Source: Petaurus breviceps papuanus (taxonomy: Eukaryota > Chordata > Mammalia > Diprotodontia > Petauridae). From it: DNA of 64,000 nucleotides. Under the pieces are notes generated by a model. It saw nothing but the letters and a program-made list of their open reading frames with translations. It was not told the DNA's origin and did not search any database. The position numbers were made by a program, and so were the translations under genes. The stretch spans positions 59,675,122-59,739,121 of the forward strand of contig JAMXIF010000002.1 in NCBI GenBank assembly GCA_028583685.1. Direction: 5' to 3'. Below, piece by piece: positions 21,841 to 33,075 of this stretch; position 1 is the first letter of the stretch, and every line of letters begins with the position of its first letter.

Positions 21841-23269
21841 TCTTTCCTTAGCATACATGAAGAATTTTGTACTTATTTGGTCCACAGGACATTTTGTAAA
21901 TGCAATTTTATATGCAACAAAAAAAGATTCCATGAGATGGAAAAGCTGGTTTAATATGTTTTTTGGTGAAGTTATATAACTTGCTGTCATCCAAGTACAT
22001 TAAATGATTAATAAGATGTTTTGATATAATCCCCCCCCCTTTTTAACTTGGAAGCTATATTCAGTAGAGTATTACTTCAAGGCTAAGCAGAACCATAATT
22101 ATCTTGCTGAAAGGTGCCATGTTTTATATCCATTACTCTTGATATTATTATAGTCGCATGGATTTAAATAAAGAACAATTTTCCATGTAAGGTTCTAACT
22201 GTACTTGGCTTTATTTCATATACTTGCAGAACATGAATAAACCATAAGTTCAGGTTTGAATCAAAGGCTTTGTGAAATCAATATAGATGTTAGGGTGCTT
22301 ATTGGTCTTTCATAATAACTCAATCAATAATTGCTTTTTACACCATTGAGATTTTTTGAGACACCCTATTTTCTTCACAGTCAACATATTGTTTTCTTGC
22401 AAATTTTCATAGATTTGATTGAGTATTATGTTCAATAAGTGTTTTACATAAAATACATAAATGCAATTGTCCTTTATTTGGAGAAATCATTGTTGTTTTC
22501 ATCTTTTGGTCATAGATGTATGAAGCTTTCTATTAAGAAAGGTGGGATTAAGCTTCCATCTGAAAGCATATGGGTAAAAGTTTTGTCATTAATACACCAC
22601 TTGTGAAGTGCTGGAGTTAATAACTATCTTATTCAACTCCTTTCCAATTTTGCAGAAAAGCTAGATGGTCAATGAACACTCTTGATAGAATTTGATTGTT
22701 TATTATATTTACAACATGTAAAATGTCTATTTTTTATTTAACCTGACTTCTTTTTTCATTGTGTTGGACTTCTTATGACAGTATAGATGACCAGAAAATT
22801 TCCATGTTCTCCTAGTTGAAAGATTTGCTTTCTTTTATGAATTGTTTGCTTTACAAGCCTTTTTAAAAATTAAATTTGGATTGTTAATTTTGTTCATTAA
22901 TCTGCTTAGACTCCTTGTATCACATTAACTTTTTGACTTTTGCTTTCAATTGTTGGGTAAGGGAATTTGAAATTTTTAGCATGTGCTTATTTTCTTTATT
23001 TTTCTTTTTCATTTTTCAAATGCTTTATTAACTTCTGATTTACATCATTCATTTCCTCCAGATTTTGAGTTACGAGTTTTCATCTCATCTTCCCCCTACC
23101 CACCGCCCCCAAATAGCAGTCCCACAGGATATCCCCTCCTCCAATCTGCTCTCTCCCATATTTTCTCCCATACCCCTTTCGACTTTTCCAGTAGGGGATG
23201 GTGGATCTCTATGCCCCAGTGCCTGTATATCTTATTTCCCAGTTACATGTAAAATAGTATTAATAATAG

Positions 23270-23300
<31 letters not shown>
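23270..23300. repeat. (TA)n microsatellite inside HAL1 copy 2
   Basis: About 14 TA units at the place where copy 1 has only about four (16229-16241), so the expansion occurred after divergence or insertion. Confidence 0.9.
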
Positions 23301-23301
<1 letters not shown>

Positions 23302-23902
23302 AACATTTGATTTTAAAACTTTGAATTACAGATTCATTCCCTTCCTCCCACTCTTACTGGGAAGATAAGCAGTTCAGTATAGGCTGTACACGTGTAGCTA
23401 ATGCAACACAATAACATAGTAGATATATTGTAAAAGACTGACTATATTTCCCTCCCTCCTATCCCACCTCCCACTTGTTCTGTTCTCTACTTTGATCCTG
23501 TCCCTTTTCAAAAGTGGGTGCTTCCAATTTCCCTTCCTGCCAGCCTGCCCTCCCTTTCATCATCCCCCCTCTGATCCCCTTCCCCCCTACTCTCCTGTAG
23601 GGTGAGATATCCTATTTAGTGTGTATTTCATTCCCTCCTCAAGCCAAATTCAATGAGAATAAGGTTGACCCATTCCCTTTTGCCTTCATATTCTTCCCCT
23701 CCATTGTAACCATTTTCCCTCGCCTCTTCTATAGAGATAGTTTACCCCATTGTCTCTCCCCATCTCCTCTCATTATATTCCTCTCTCACCTCTTAATTTC
23801 ACCTTTTAAGTATCATCCCTTCCTATTAAATTGGTCCTGTGCTCTCTACATATACCTGTAAACATATATACACACATTCACATATGTATTCATATGCCCA
23901 TA

Positions 23903-23918
23903 TACCCTCATATATATG

Positions 23919-23949
<31 letters not shown>

Positions 23950-23952
23950 GTA
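23903..23952. repeat. (TATATG)/(TA)n microsatellite in HAL1 copy 2 3' UTR
   Basis: Corresponds to a (GT)/(TATG) run at 16860-16880 in copy 1. The 3' UTR of this family appears to carry a dinucleotide-rich stretch. Confidence 0.85.
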
Positions 23953-24081
23953 TTTCTATTCCCTTCAACTATTTTCATACTGAGAAAAGTTTCATCAGTT
24001 ACAATTATTGTTTTTCCATGTAGGAATGTTAATAGTTCAACTTGAATAAGTTCCTTATGATTCTTTTCCCTGTTTACCTTC

Positions 24082-25132
24082 TCATGCTTCTTGTATCTGA
24101 ATGTCAAATTTTTTATTCAACTCTGGTTTTTTCAGCAAGAATGCTTGAAAGTCCTCTATTCCACTGAATGACCATATTTTCCCCTGAAATATGATACTCA
24201 GTTTTGCTGGGTAGGTGACTCTTGGTTTTAATCCCAGCTCCTTTGACCTCCAGAATATCATATTCCAAGTCCTTTGACCCCTCAGTGTAGAAGCTGCCAG
24301 ATCCTGGGTTATCCTGATTGTGTTTCCACAGTATTCAAATTGTTTCTTCCTGGCTGTTTGTAATATTCTCTCCTTAATCTGGGAATTCTGGAACCTGGCT
24401 ATAATATTCCTAGGAGTTTTCTTTTTGGGATTTTTTTCAGGAGGTGATTGGTGGATTCTTTCACCCTCTATTTTGCCCTCTGGTTCTCAAACATCAGGGC
24501 AGTTTTCTTTGAGAACTTCCTGGAGGATGATTTCTAGGTTCTTACTTTGATCATGACTTTCAGGTAGTCCAATAATTTTTAAATGATCTCTCCTGGATCT
24601 GTTTTCCAGTCAGTGGTTTTTCCCATGAGATATTTCACATTGCCTTCTATTCTTTCATTTGTTTGGATCTGTTTAACAGCATCTTGGTTTCTCATAAAGT
24701 CATTAGCTTCCATTTGCTCCAATCTAATTCTGAAGCAATGATTCCCCTCAGTGAGCTTTTAGATTCTTTTTCCACCTGGCAAATTCAGCTTTTTAAGGCA
24801 TTCTTCTCCTCATTGCCTTTTCGAGCCTCTTTTGCCATTTGAGTCAGTCTATTTTTTAAGGTGTGATTTTACTCAGTCAGGCTGTTGACTCTCATTTTGT
24901 AATTTTCTTCCATCATTCTCATCTTTCTCCCCATTTTTTCCTCCACTTCTCTTATCTGCTTCTTGAGGTTCTCTATGGCCTGTAACCAGCTCATATTTTC
25001 CTTTGAAGCTTTTGGTACAGGAGTTCTGACTTCACTGTCTTCCTCCTGTTCCATGCTTTGCTCCTTTTTGTTCCCAAAATAGGAGTCTAATGTTGGAATC
25101 TTCTGTCTGCTTTGTTTCCTTTGCCTGGTCAT
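24082..25132 (-). pseudogene. L1-type ORF1 of HAL1 copy 2 (broken)
   Basis: It starts at the natural ATG (25132) with MTRQRKQSRQK, then PTLDSYFGNKKEQSMEQEED, so it shows the true N-terminus lost by an early stop in copy 1. The frame is open to ...YKMRVNSLTE (24869) and then meets TAA where copy 1 has a Glu codon in NNLTEENN. Relative to copy 1 it lacks four residues in frame (DFEN after LKK), and the length to the natural stop (24082-24084) is not a multiple of three, so at least one frameshift follows. The C-terminal reading AKLSIIFQGKIWSFSGIEDF, then QAFLLKKPELNKKFDIQ, confirms the intact end of the family. Confidence 0.9.
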
Positions 25133-25827
25133 GTCACCCTTTAGTCATTTGACCCCTGGGCTTTTTGTCACAGTAGGACTCTGCCACCAGCCAGGGGAGC
25201 GTTCATCCCAAATGCTGGGGTTTTCTCAGCTGCCAAAGGTATCAGATGGGTGCCCTCTCTGAGGCCTCCACATGCTCTGGAAATCTGGACACACACCCCA
25301 GGACCTCCACCCTAGATTGCAACCCAGATCCAAGCAGGTTAAAGCAAGAGCGATTACCCCTCAGATTGGTTGCTTGGTCCCCCTACACTCTGCAGGCCAG
25401 GAGCTGAAGCTGCCATGTGGCGCTGACTGGCTTTGCTGGGCATCTCAGTTCTTGCCCAGGGGCAAAAGCCACACACTCCCACTTATTGGGTCCCAAAGTC
25501 CAGACTGCACTGACCTCTCACTTTGTCCTTTGCATCTATGTGTTGATAATTCTGGAAAAGGCCTCAGCTGCTGCTGATCTGGAGTCCCTCTGGCTGGCGG
25601 CTGGTCAGGACCGCCCTGGGGCTAAAACCTCAAGCTCAAGTGGGCCTGGGCTCAGCTCCCAGAGTGCTGGGCTGGCCACTTGCTGCTGGCCTGCCAGGCT
25701 CTCCTCAGTTGGAGGTTAGCTTCTCTGTGTCATTTTGTGGGTTCTGCAGCTCCAAAGTTTGTTCAGAGGCCCCTTTTACATGGATTGGGGAAGGCGGAAG
25801 CTGGAGCCGCGGGGAGGTCCTGCTTCT

Positions 25828-25841
25828 ACTCCGCCATCTTG
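25828..25841 (-). promoter_or_regulatory. YY1-like box at the 5' end of HAL1 copy 2
   Basis: CAAGATGGCGGAGT, 14 bases inside the 5' end, identical to copy 1. Conservation between two separate insertions supports a role in the element's promoter; binding is inferred from L1. Confidence 0.65.
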
Positions 25842-25867
25842 ACTCCGCCCCCCCCTGCTTATTTTCT

Positions 25868-26640
25868 AGATTCTTTTCTCCATACGTTTTTTGTTGTCTT
25901 TAATCAGGTGAAATATAATAAAAGTTTCTACTGCTCATACCAGCCAGATATTGAAATTCCAATGCCTTTCCATAGATTTTCAATAAGTTTCAGAGGTTGC
26001 TCTTGCTGGGTGGTGTTGATATTTATCTTTAAGATTATTCCATGATAGAAGTGACAGCCACTGTGTGTATTACTACCTTATGCAGGTTCTGAAATGTTTT
26101 TAGACTTTCTGTCAAATATTGTGGGAGAAAGTGTTCATTCATAATGGTTATATATAGTAAATGTATGCTTTTAAAATTACTTTGTATAATTGTATAATTG
26201 GTCTGCTAGTTGGATTGTTGCCATCAAACTGAAAAAAATTTCTTTTTGAAATTCTGGTAAACCTACCTCCTCTTCAATATTATTTTAGATTTCAATATTG
26301 GTTTTGTTATACATTTTTAAATAAGAACAGTTACTGGAATTTGCATTAGGTGAAAATTTTCAGTGGCCTCAAGGTCTTCAATGTTTCTCTTTTTAGAATT
26401 TAGAGTTTAGTGTTATAGCTCTTCCATTTTACCTCTTATTTCATCTATTCTCAATTTAGGGATGAAATTCTCACTTATGGTTGCCTTGCATTGTCCTGCA
26501 ATATGCTACCATGTACTTGAAGCTGAGGGTGCTATTGACAAAAAGCAGTATGAAGCCCTTGTTTATAACTGGTAAAATCTGTTTCCAATTTTGTTTTGAT
26601 ATAATACTGGCACATAGTTAAAGCGTTCATATCTTCAGGC
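25868..26640 (-). mobile_element. R4/Dong-like LINE, 5'-ward part after the HAL1 insertion
   Basis: Continuation of the LINE that breaks off at 22983. It would encode the region before the reverse transcriptase. I see no sharp motif, only the continuity across the HAL1 insertion and a similar base composition; the upper limit is approximate. Confidence 0.45.
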
Positions 26641-26764
26641 TATTTCATGCTCACTCATGGTTTACCTTCTTCAGTGATCAGCACAATTGCCACTAAAGCA
26701 TTTATAGCAAGTTAGTTATTAGCATTTTTCATTTATTCTTGTGTATCTTGCCATCTTTGTGATA

Positions 26765-26905
26765 TCAGTCAGTCAACAATCATTTATTAAGGTTTATTGT
26801 GTGCCATCTAATGAGAATACAAATGAGGAGAAAGAATCATAGTTTCTGTTCTCAGGGAGCTTACATTCTAGTGGAGAAAGGCATGATAGGAATGAATGCA
26901 CTTGC
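26765..26905 (-). mobile_element. L2 LINE 3' end
   Basis: 'cagtcaacaatcatttatta', 'gtgtgccatctaatgagaat', 'ctcagggagcttacattcta' match the reversed L2 3' end. 5' truncated. Confidence 0.6.
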
Positions 26906-27269
26906 CTCAGGGTTATTTTAGATAAAATCCTGGGGAAAGTCAGGAGTCTAGCCAAGAGAAGAATAAAGACATCATTGGCCTAGGCCAATATTAAAATGGA
27001 GATTCTGGGAGGAACCAGCCAATAAGAGGGAAAGGTTGCAGAGGTGGAGGGTACTTCCAATGTGAGAAGCAGTCCAAGACTGGAGTGAACTTGTGATGAA
27101 TTCTGGTATGAATTGGATTAGAGAAACTCTGAGGTGCTTTCCTGTCCCGAGATTCTATGAACTTTTGAACAGGGAGAGACCATGCTAAGGCCGTCCTTCC
27201 ATAACTACCTTGTATTTGTCTACTTTATTCTTTTTATATTTATTCCATATGTACTTTTATATGTACATA
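26906..27269. other. Unclassified, with a SINE-like tail
   Basis: The part near 27110-27165 ('gaggtgctttcctgtcccga', 'gattctatgaac') resembles the tails of the SINEs at 45700 and 51390. Nothing else recognised. Confidence 0.35.
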
Positions 27270-27395
27270 TTACTTCCCCTGGTAGAATATAAATGCCTTG
27301 AGAGTAGGGAATCATATCATTACCTGCATTTGTATCTCCATAGTACCTGGCATTTAGTAGTGATTTTATAAATGCTAGTTGATTGGTTGATTAAA
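27270..27395 (+). mobile_element. L2 LINE 3' end
   Basis: 'gtagaatataaatgccttga', 'tttgtatctccatagtacct', 'aatgctagttgattggttga' match the L2 tail in forward orientation. Confidence 0.7.
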
Positions 27396-27664
27396 GACCA
27401 ATTTCAAGAGGATACTAGTTGGAAGAATTGGCCAGGATTCAAATCATTATCCTCAATGTTGTATCAATAGCAATTGTAGCAATCTAGGACAAGGCACAGA
27501 ACTTGTCAAGAAGGGTTTTTATCACTGCCAGAATGAAGTAGTCATAAATGGGCATCAACAAAGACTTTTGCACCTTTTAGGGGATACATCATCAATACTA
27601 GAACAAAGCATGCATAAGTTTAGACAAAGAGGACCTAGAACAATGCTTATCTATAGTCAGCTGA

Positions 27665-27888
27665 AATTTTTTCCCCTAAGCTTTCTATCCACTCAAGGGT
27701 CCTGGGTCTCATATTGGAGCTGAGGTAAAGTAATCTAATTCCTCTTCTATATGACAATCCTCAAATACTTGAAGATGATTATTCTTAGTTCTTTTAATGT
27801 ATCCTCATGTGACACAGTTGTTCATACTGATTGCCCTCTTCTTGGTGGGTTCCAGCTTGTTAATGTCACTGTTAAAATGTAGGATCCT
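27665..27888 (-). mobile_element. L3/CR1 LINE fragment, left of an L1 insertion
   Basis: 'tcctcaaatacttgaagatg', 'attgccctcttcttggtggg' and 'ccagcttgttaatgtcactg' match the reversed L3 3' half ('cttcaaatacttgaagacag...ttgccctcctctggacactctccagcttgtcaatgtc'). It continues after the L1 at 28776. Confidence 0.6.
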
Positions 27889-28775
27889 ATCTATAGTCAT
27901 AGAAAAAGAATGCTCTAAATCATTATTGATTAGAGAAAAGCAAATTAAAGCAACTCTGAGGTACTACTTCACACCTGTCAGATTGTCTAACATGACAGAA
28001 AAAGAAAATGACAGTGTTGGAAGGGATGCAGGAAAAATTGGGACACTAATGCCCTGTTGGTGGAGTTGTGAACTGATCCAACCATTCTGGAGAACAATTT
28101 GGAATTATGTCCAAAGGGCTATCAAACTGTGCATACCCTTTGATGCAGCAATACCACTACTAGGTCTGTATCCCAAATAGATTTAATAAAAAAGAAAAGG
28201 GCCTATATGCACAAAAATATTTTTAGCAGCTCTTTCTGTAGTGGCAAAGAATTAAAAATTGATGGGATGCCTATCAATTGGGGAATGGCTGAACAAGCTG
28301 TGATATATAATTGTGATGGAATATTATTATACTATAAGAAATGATGAGCAGGATGCTTTCAGAAAAATCCGGAAAGGTTAATGAATGTATGCAAAGAAAG
28401 TGGTCAGAACCAGAACATCATGCATAATAACAGCAATATTGTACAACAATTAACTTAGCTATCTTCAGTAATACAAAGATCCTAGACCTATGATAAAGAA
28501 TACTATTCATTTCTAGAGAAAGAACTGATGGAGTCTGAATGCAAATTGAAGCATAGTTGTTGTTTTTTTTTAACTTTTTTTTGTGTTTTGTTTTTGTTTT
28601 TTTCTTTCATGACATGGCCAATATGGAAATATGTTCTGCATTACTATACATGTATTAACTATATCAAATTGCTTGCTATTGCAGGGAGGAGGAAGGGTAT
28701 GGAACTCCAAATTAAAAAAATGTTCAAATGGTTTTTGCAAATAATTGGAAAAAATAAAATATTACAAAATTTTAA
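27888..28775 (+). mobile_element. L1 3' end (5' truncated), about 890 bp
   Basis: Forward L1 3' landmarks: 'aagcaaattaaagcaactct', 'cacctgtcagattg', 'ccctgttggtggagttgtga', 'accctttgatgcagcaatac', 'tattatactataagaaatga', 'gcaatattgtacaacaatta', and an A-rich end. A degenerate direct repeat (AAAATGTAGGATCC at 27874, AAAATGTGGTACCC at 28776) marks the target site inside L3/CR1. The same family as 54214-54921, which it covers in full and extends upstream. Confidence 0.82.
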
Positions 28776-28930
28776 AAAATGTGGTACCCACCTGACCACA
28801 CAATTACAAATATGGTTTAATTAATGAAGATCACAGTAGAACTACCATCTTCCAAGATACTATATGTTCTAGATACTATATGCTGATTACTTAACATGTC
28901 ATTAAGTTGATTCATTAAAATAATAGCTAT
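28776..28930 (-). mobile_element. L3/CR1 LINE fragment, right of the L1 insertion
   Basis: Starts AAAATGTGGTACCC, the L3 phrase 'aaaatgtggtgcccag' expected directly after the left part, followed by decayed sequence. Confidence 0.45.
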
Positions 28931-29039
28931 CTAAGTCTCCAAGACTTATTTTTATATGAACTGATGCTAAAGCATGTCTCTCCTATTGTGTACATTTGTA
29001 ATGGGATTAAAAAATAAAAGTACAGAACTTCTTTACATT

Positions 29040-29175
29040 TCAGAATTACAGAATCTAAGAAGCCTCAGAGATGATCTAGCCAAACCTGTACTTGAGAAAC
29101 AATCCTTTCTACAATATCTCTAACAAATGTTTATCTGGGCTCTGTTTGAAGGTCTACATTAAGGGAGAATCAGAG
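29040..29175 (-). mobile_element. L3/CR1 LINE 3' end fragment
   Basis: 'agcctcagagatgatctagc', 'tctacaatatctctaacaaa', 'tgaaggtctacattaaggga' match the start of reversed L3. Confidence 0.5.
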
Positions 29176-29204
29176 GGATATTGGAACCAGGTAGAACTAG
29201 CCTG

Positions 29205-29410
29205 CAGAAACAATTCGTACATTTTCATTATGATTTACACTTTGGAAATCAGCAAATGCTATAACCCAGAGCTTGATTCATTGATTTGTTCATTGTCTAG
29301 ACTTAAGAAAGTGATGGAAAAAATATTAATAATGCAGATTCAACTTAAAAGTGTGTCCTGTGTATTTTTCTTTCTTTCTGGAGAGTTAGTTTTTAAACAT
29401 TTACCAGCAC
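29205..29410 (+). repeat. Dispersed repeat of unknown family, copy A
   Basis: About 200 bp that recur at 50040-50250 in the same orientation: shared strings include 'ttgtctagacttaag' / 'ttgtttagacttaag', 'atattaataatgcagatt' / 'atattaataattcagatt' and 'aaatatttacca'-like ends. Family not recognised. Confidence 0.6.
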
Positions 29411-29449
29411 ACATGTGGGGAGAATCCACTCTCTCCTGAGAAATATTAC

Positions 29450-29860
29450 CAGCAATAGATATGAAACTTACTAGTTGATAGCTTGTGAAAACTAGTTTTC
29501 ACTTTTTGAAAACCAGTGCAATATTTTCCCATCTCCAGTCCTTTGGAAAATCTCTTTCTCTTAACAATTCTTCAAAGGTTACTTCAACAATCACATCTGT
29601 AATTTATTTCTATTCCCAGGGATATAATTTATGTGGGCCCAGTAACTTGAACTCAATTAGGGCATCTAGGTTCTCCTTTATTATCTTTTCACTTATTGCT
29701 ATTTTTTGTTTTACCCTTTTCAGCCTCAAGATTATTGTGCTTGGTAAAGTAAATGGAAGCAAAATAGGACTTTCTATTGGGCCTCTACTAACATTGCCCC
29801 ATTTATTCCAGCTTTTGTGGGAAATAGAAGAAGAAACAAATTGTTGTTTTTTTCAACTGA
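29450..29860 (-). mobile_element. CR1/L3 LINE, region upstream of the RT core
   Basis: The minus strand reads ENLDALIEFKLLGPHKLYP...ITDVIVEVTFEELLRERDFPKDW, the equivalent of the CR1 block 'EHLAALDEFKSPGPDELHP...LADVIAEPLSIIFEKSWRTGEVPEDW'. Heavily mutated. Confidence 0.58.
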
Positions 29861-29910
29861 AGTTTGTTACCCCCATTGGATATTATATTTCTTATGTGAG
29901 TGTATCTTAA

Positions 29911-30579
29911 ACTTGTATAAACCATAACATATGAAATGTTAGGCATATAAAAGTCATTCAAAATAATGAAATAATTGACTGATTTTTATTGACTAAGAAA
30001 AGATTGCTATGATTAAAAGGTTCCTAGAATATTCCCCTCCAATAGGAGGAAATAAAGTACCACAGAACTTCTTTTAGATGTTGTATTTTATGAAACAGTT
30101 TTAATTAAGAAAAGGATTATGGTGATAAACTAGGAAGTTTAATCTTCACTTAAAATCATGGTAGAGATCAGTACCCTTCAAATATGAAGGAGAAGAACTT
30201 GCAAAAAGACTAGATGTGATAAAAATATGGAAAAATGACTACTGAGGAGGAAATAAATAGGTAAGTTGAACAATGAATCACCCAAAGGTCCATAAAGTAT
30301 ACAGCTAGTATAAGGTACAAATAAAATGAAAATTGAAGGATATAAGGAAAATGAAATGAAAGAGAAATGAGGAATGCTTAGAATATGACTTTTCTGAGCA
30401 AAAAATACGGGAAATAATGTCTCTTTTATCTAACAAAGTTGGTAAGAAATAGGAAATTTCGGGTACCAGTCCTGACCAAAGATGATAAATTGAATTGTAG
30501 AAATTCAATATTAGGGAAATTTCAGTGCCATAGAAATTCCAGACATCAAGGGTGTCATCAGTAAGAACATATTTTAAGT
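29911..30579. other. No gene or clear repeat recognised
   Basis: AT-rich; nothing recognised in either strand. Confidence 0.4.
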
Positions 30580-30775
30580 GGTCATAGGATTTAGAGCTGG
30601 AAAAGAACTTAGATATCATCTAGACTAACACCATCCTTTTACAGATGAGAAAACTGAGCTCAGGGAGATGAAATCACTTGCCCAAGGTCACAAAACTAGT
30701 TAATAGCAGAGCTGGAATTTGAACCTAGACTTTCTGTCCTTCAAATCTATTACTCTTTCCCATATCCTAAGTTAC
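30580..30775 (-). mobile_element. MIR/THER-type SINE
   Basis: 'aaagaacttagatatcatct', 'acagatgagaaaactgagct', 'cttgcccaaggtcacaaaac', 'tggaatttgaacctagactt' in reverse orientation. Confidence 0.75.
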
Positions 30776-31054
30776 AACCTTCAAAACCGCTCTGCATCCT
30801 GCCATATTGCTAAAAAAAATTGTGGCCAGGTAGAAAGAAGCTGAATATGATCTATATACAATAATAGTTCACATAGTTAGAAATAAGTTCTCTGTAGATC
30901 TTACCAATTCAGAAGATAATAGAAAACTGGAAAGTGCATAAATGGAGATCAAGATGACCAAAATAAGTGTTACTGGGTCCATGAATGAAAATTTATGTAC
31001 TTTATTCATAGGAAAGCCCCTGAGGAGCTTGCTTGAAATCCATTTGCTCTTATT

Positions 31055-31310
31055 ATTAAAACTAATGTTTACAAATTGTTATATATGAATACTTATATGC
31101 ATATGCAAATAATTCTACATTAATTTATTTAAGTCTCACAGTAACTCTATGAAGTAGAAATGCAAGTATTATTATTCCTATCTTATAGGAAGTGAAATTG
31201 AGAATTAATGAAGTTATATGACTTGCTCAAGGTATCAGAGCTAGTAAGTGGAAGAGCCAGGCTGGATTTATTGACCACTAGTCATGTTTTTTCTCTACTA
31301 TACCATAAAC
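31055..31310 (-). mobile_element. MIR/THER-type SINE, near full length
   Basis: 'agtctcacagtaactctatg', 'agtattattattcctatctt', 'ttgctcaaggtatcagagct', 'tctctactataccataaa' cover most of a reversed CORE-SINE. Confidence 0.65.
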
Positions 31311-32854
31311 CAAGTTAAGAGGGAGATGAAGGGCACACTGACAGCAGCATGTAGGAATAACTGACATCATAGAATGAAGGAGAAAACAACAACAAAAAAT
31401 CTATAAAAGCAGAGGAACTTAAAACACATGGATCTCTAGGGCCATTTAGTTCAGGGACAAATAGTCTTAAACACTTCAGTAAGCCCTGAGTACATCATTG
31501 AATTGCAGCAGAGTTCACTAATTAGTTTTCATTTTAATGACCCTGAGTCATCAAGAAAAGGTTAAGTGAAGTTTAGTATCCTTTGTTTATAGTAAAAGAA
31601 TATAGGAAAATGTGGACATTTTTCAAAGATGTCCATCCAAAGTGGTTTAAAATACTTAAAAAAGTTTTAAGGAAAAATGATGATATTAGGAATAATTGCA
31701 CTTAAAGAAGACTCCAGTTCTAACTATTAAATTGACTATGGTACTTTTCAATGGGAAGGAAAATGAAAAAGGAAAAAGGAAAAAAAAACTAAAGAAATTA
31801 GTAGACTAGGAAACAGATAATTCACCTCTTTTTACACAAAAGTTTGAAATTTTTGGTTGAAGAAAAAGAATGACAACAATTAAATTGGACATATGTTAAA
31901 ACTAAAAATCCAGGAAGTTAATAGGATTGTATAAATGTTAATGTCTTAAAGAATTATTTACAAATAATGTATGCTTTTCACTACCTACTGTCAAATCTAA
32001 TAAGAATAAACTATGAGAATGGTTTATAATTGTTTTTAAGACAACTGGATACAAAAGCATCCCTTTGAAGATAGAATTAATGACCTCATAAATAGGACAG
32101 CTCACTTTTTGGAACGAGTAGTTCACACAAATTTAACTTCATGCCCCTAATAACCTTGTCTTTTGAATGAGCTTTCTTTTTCTGGAGGAGTGTGATACAT
32201 TCCTTAGGGAACAGGGTAGCACATCAGGCAAGACAAAAAACAGCTTAGAAGATGCCAAAACCATTGACCACTGGAGCAGGGTAAGGGAGCAGATGTTATT
32301 GTTACCATGGAAACCAGTGGGCGTATCCAAGTAAGAAAGAGGCTAGATTTTCAAGGCTGAGACCTAAGAGAGATTGCACTCTGTCCTTCTCCAAGGTTCT
32401 ATTGCAATAAAGCACAAAAGACAAAAAAGATAGAGTCTACCTCTGTAGTTTCATTTCTCCTTGCTCTCTTTCTCCTGGTAAAAGGGCAAAGTGTAAAATC
32501 AGCCATCAGCTAGAAACATTATTGTAGATTAACAATATACTTGCTTCCAGGAGAACTGTTATCTAAACTCCTTGCTTCTTTTGTCTCCCAACCCATTCCC
32601 TCTTTGAATCCTCCTCATTCCATTTAAAATGACTTCTGAGGAACTTCAGAAAGGAGCCCAAAAACAATTTTAGAGAATTATTGCCAGAAGTCTGATGATA
32701 GAATAGTGAGGACCCAAGTGTAATGGGTAGGGGGGAGTCTATCCCTTGAAGGTAAGAAGGATATGGAAAAACTTCTACGCAACTCCTTTCTGGGTCCTAA
32801 TAAACTGACTACAACAACGAAGTCTTTTAGTTTCAACTCTATTGAAGATGAAGA
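31311..32854. other. No gene or clear repeat recognised
   Basis: About 1.5 kb with no recognised repeat and no coding region supported; several A-rich runs. Confidence 0.4.
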
Positions 32855-33075
32855 GGCAATACAGAATGGTAGATTGAGATCAGATCCAGGAAGACCTGAG
32901 TTCAAGTGTTCCCTTTAATTCATGCTGCCTGAGTGATCCTGGGTAAATCACTTAATCTTTCAGTACCCTAGGTAACTTTATGTTGCAGAGAAGGTGCCAA
33001 ACTATAATGGTAGAGGGAATACCTTTATCTGGGAGATGCCTGTAGCTGTGAAATCACAGATTCAGTCCCTATCCA
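32855..33075 (+). mobile_element. tRNA/CORE SINE with 'gagggaat...aaatcacagat' 3' end
   Basis: Front half 'cctgagttcaagtgttccct', 'gatcctgggtaaatcactta'; back half 'ttgcagagaaggtgccaaac', 'aatggtagagggaatacctt', 'gtgaaatcacagattcagtc'. Same family as 9925-10155. Confidence 0.6.

Larger units (their letters stand above)
20530..22983 (-). mobile_element. R4/Dong-like LINE, reverse transcriptase and C-terminal region
   Basis: Translating the minus strand (5' at the high end) gives R4/Dong-clade motifs in the right order. Around 22430-22260: QIYENLQENNMLT...KIGC...QLLIELL, then YIDFTKPLIQT (equivalent of 'ENNLLPEEQKGC...DQLLID...IDYKKAFDSVPH'). Near 22110: GTFQQDN (equivalent of 'GIFQGDSLSP'). 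At about 22000-21965: LMYLDDSKLY, with the catalytic YLDD at 21986-21997 (equivalent of 'MYMDDLKLY'). Near 21310-21130: EYVRKFTDIFK, FKAISTYVMPFLYTLGIVKF and EERGLIDI (equivalents of 'INTYALPVLRYSFGVI' and 'EGGRGLIDL'). Stops and shifts are many. Two nested SINEs (21470-21840) and a whole HAL1 (22996-25855) interrupt it; it resumes at 25868. Confidence 0.75.
22996..25855 (-). mobile_element. Complete HAL1-type half-L1, copy 2, 2860 bp, with TSD
   Basis: Same plan as the copy at 15961-18806: 5' end with a G run and the YY1-like box, a 723-bp 5' UTR (25133-25855, exactly the length in copy 1), ORF1 (24082-25132), a 1086-bp 3' UTR and an A-rich tail. No ORF2. A perfect 12-base direct repeat TGCTTATTTTCT flanks it at 22984-22995 and 25856-25867. 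It is inserted in the R4/Dong-like LINE. Two independent target-site duplications show that the two HAL1 copies are separate insertions and not a segmental duplication. Confidence 0.9.

Noticed and set aside
27797-28180. 127-codon forward open frame
   Set aside because: It spans the junction of L3/CR1 and the L1 3' end; it is L1-derived sequence, not a gene.
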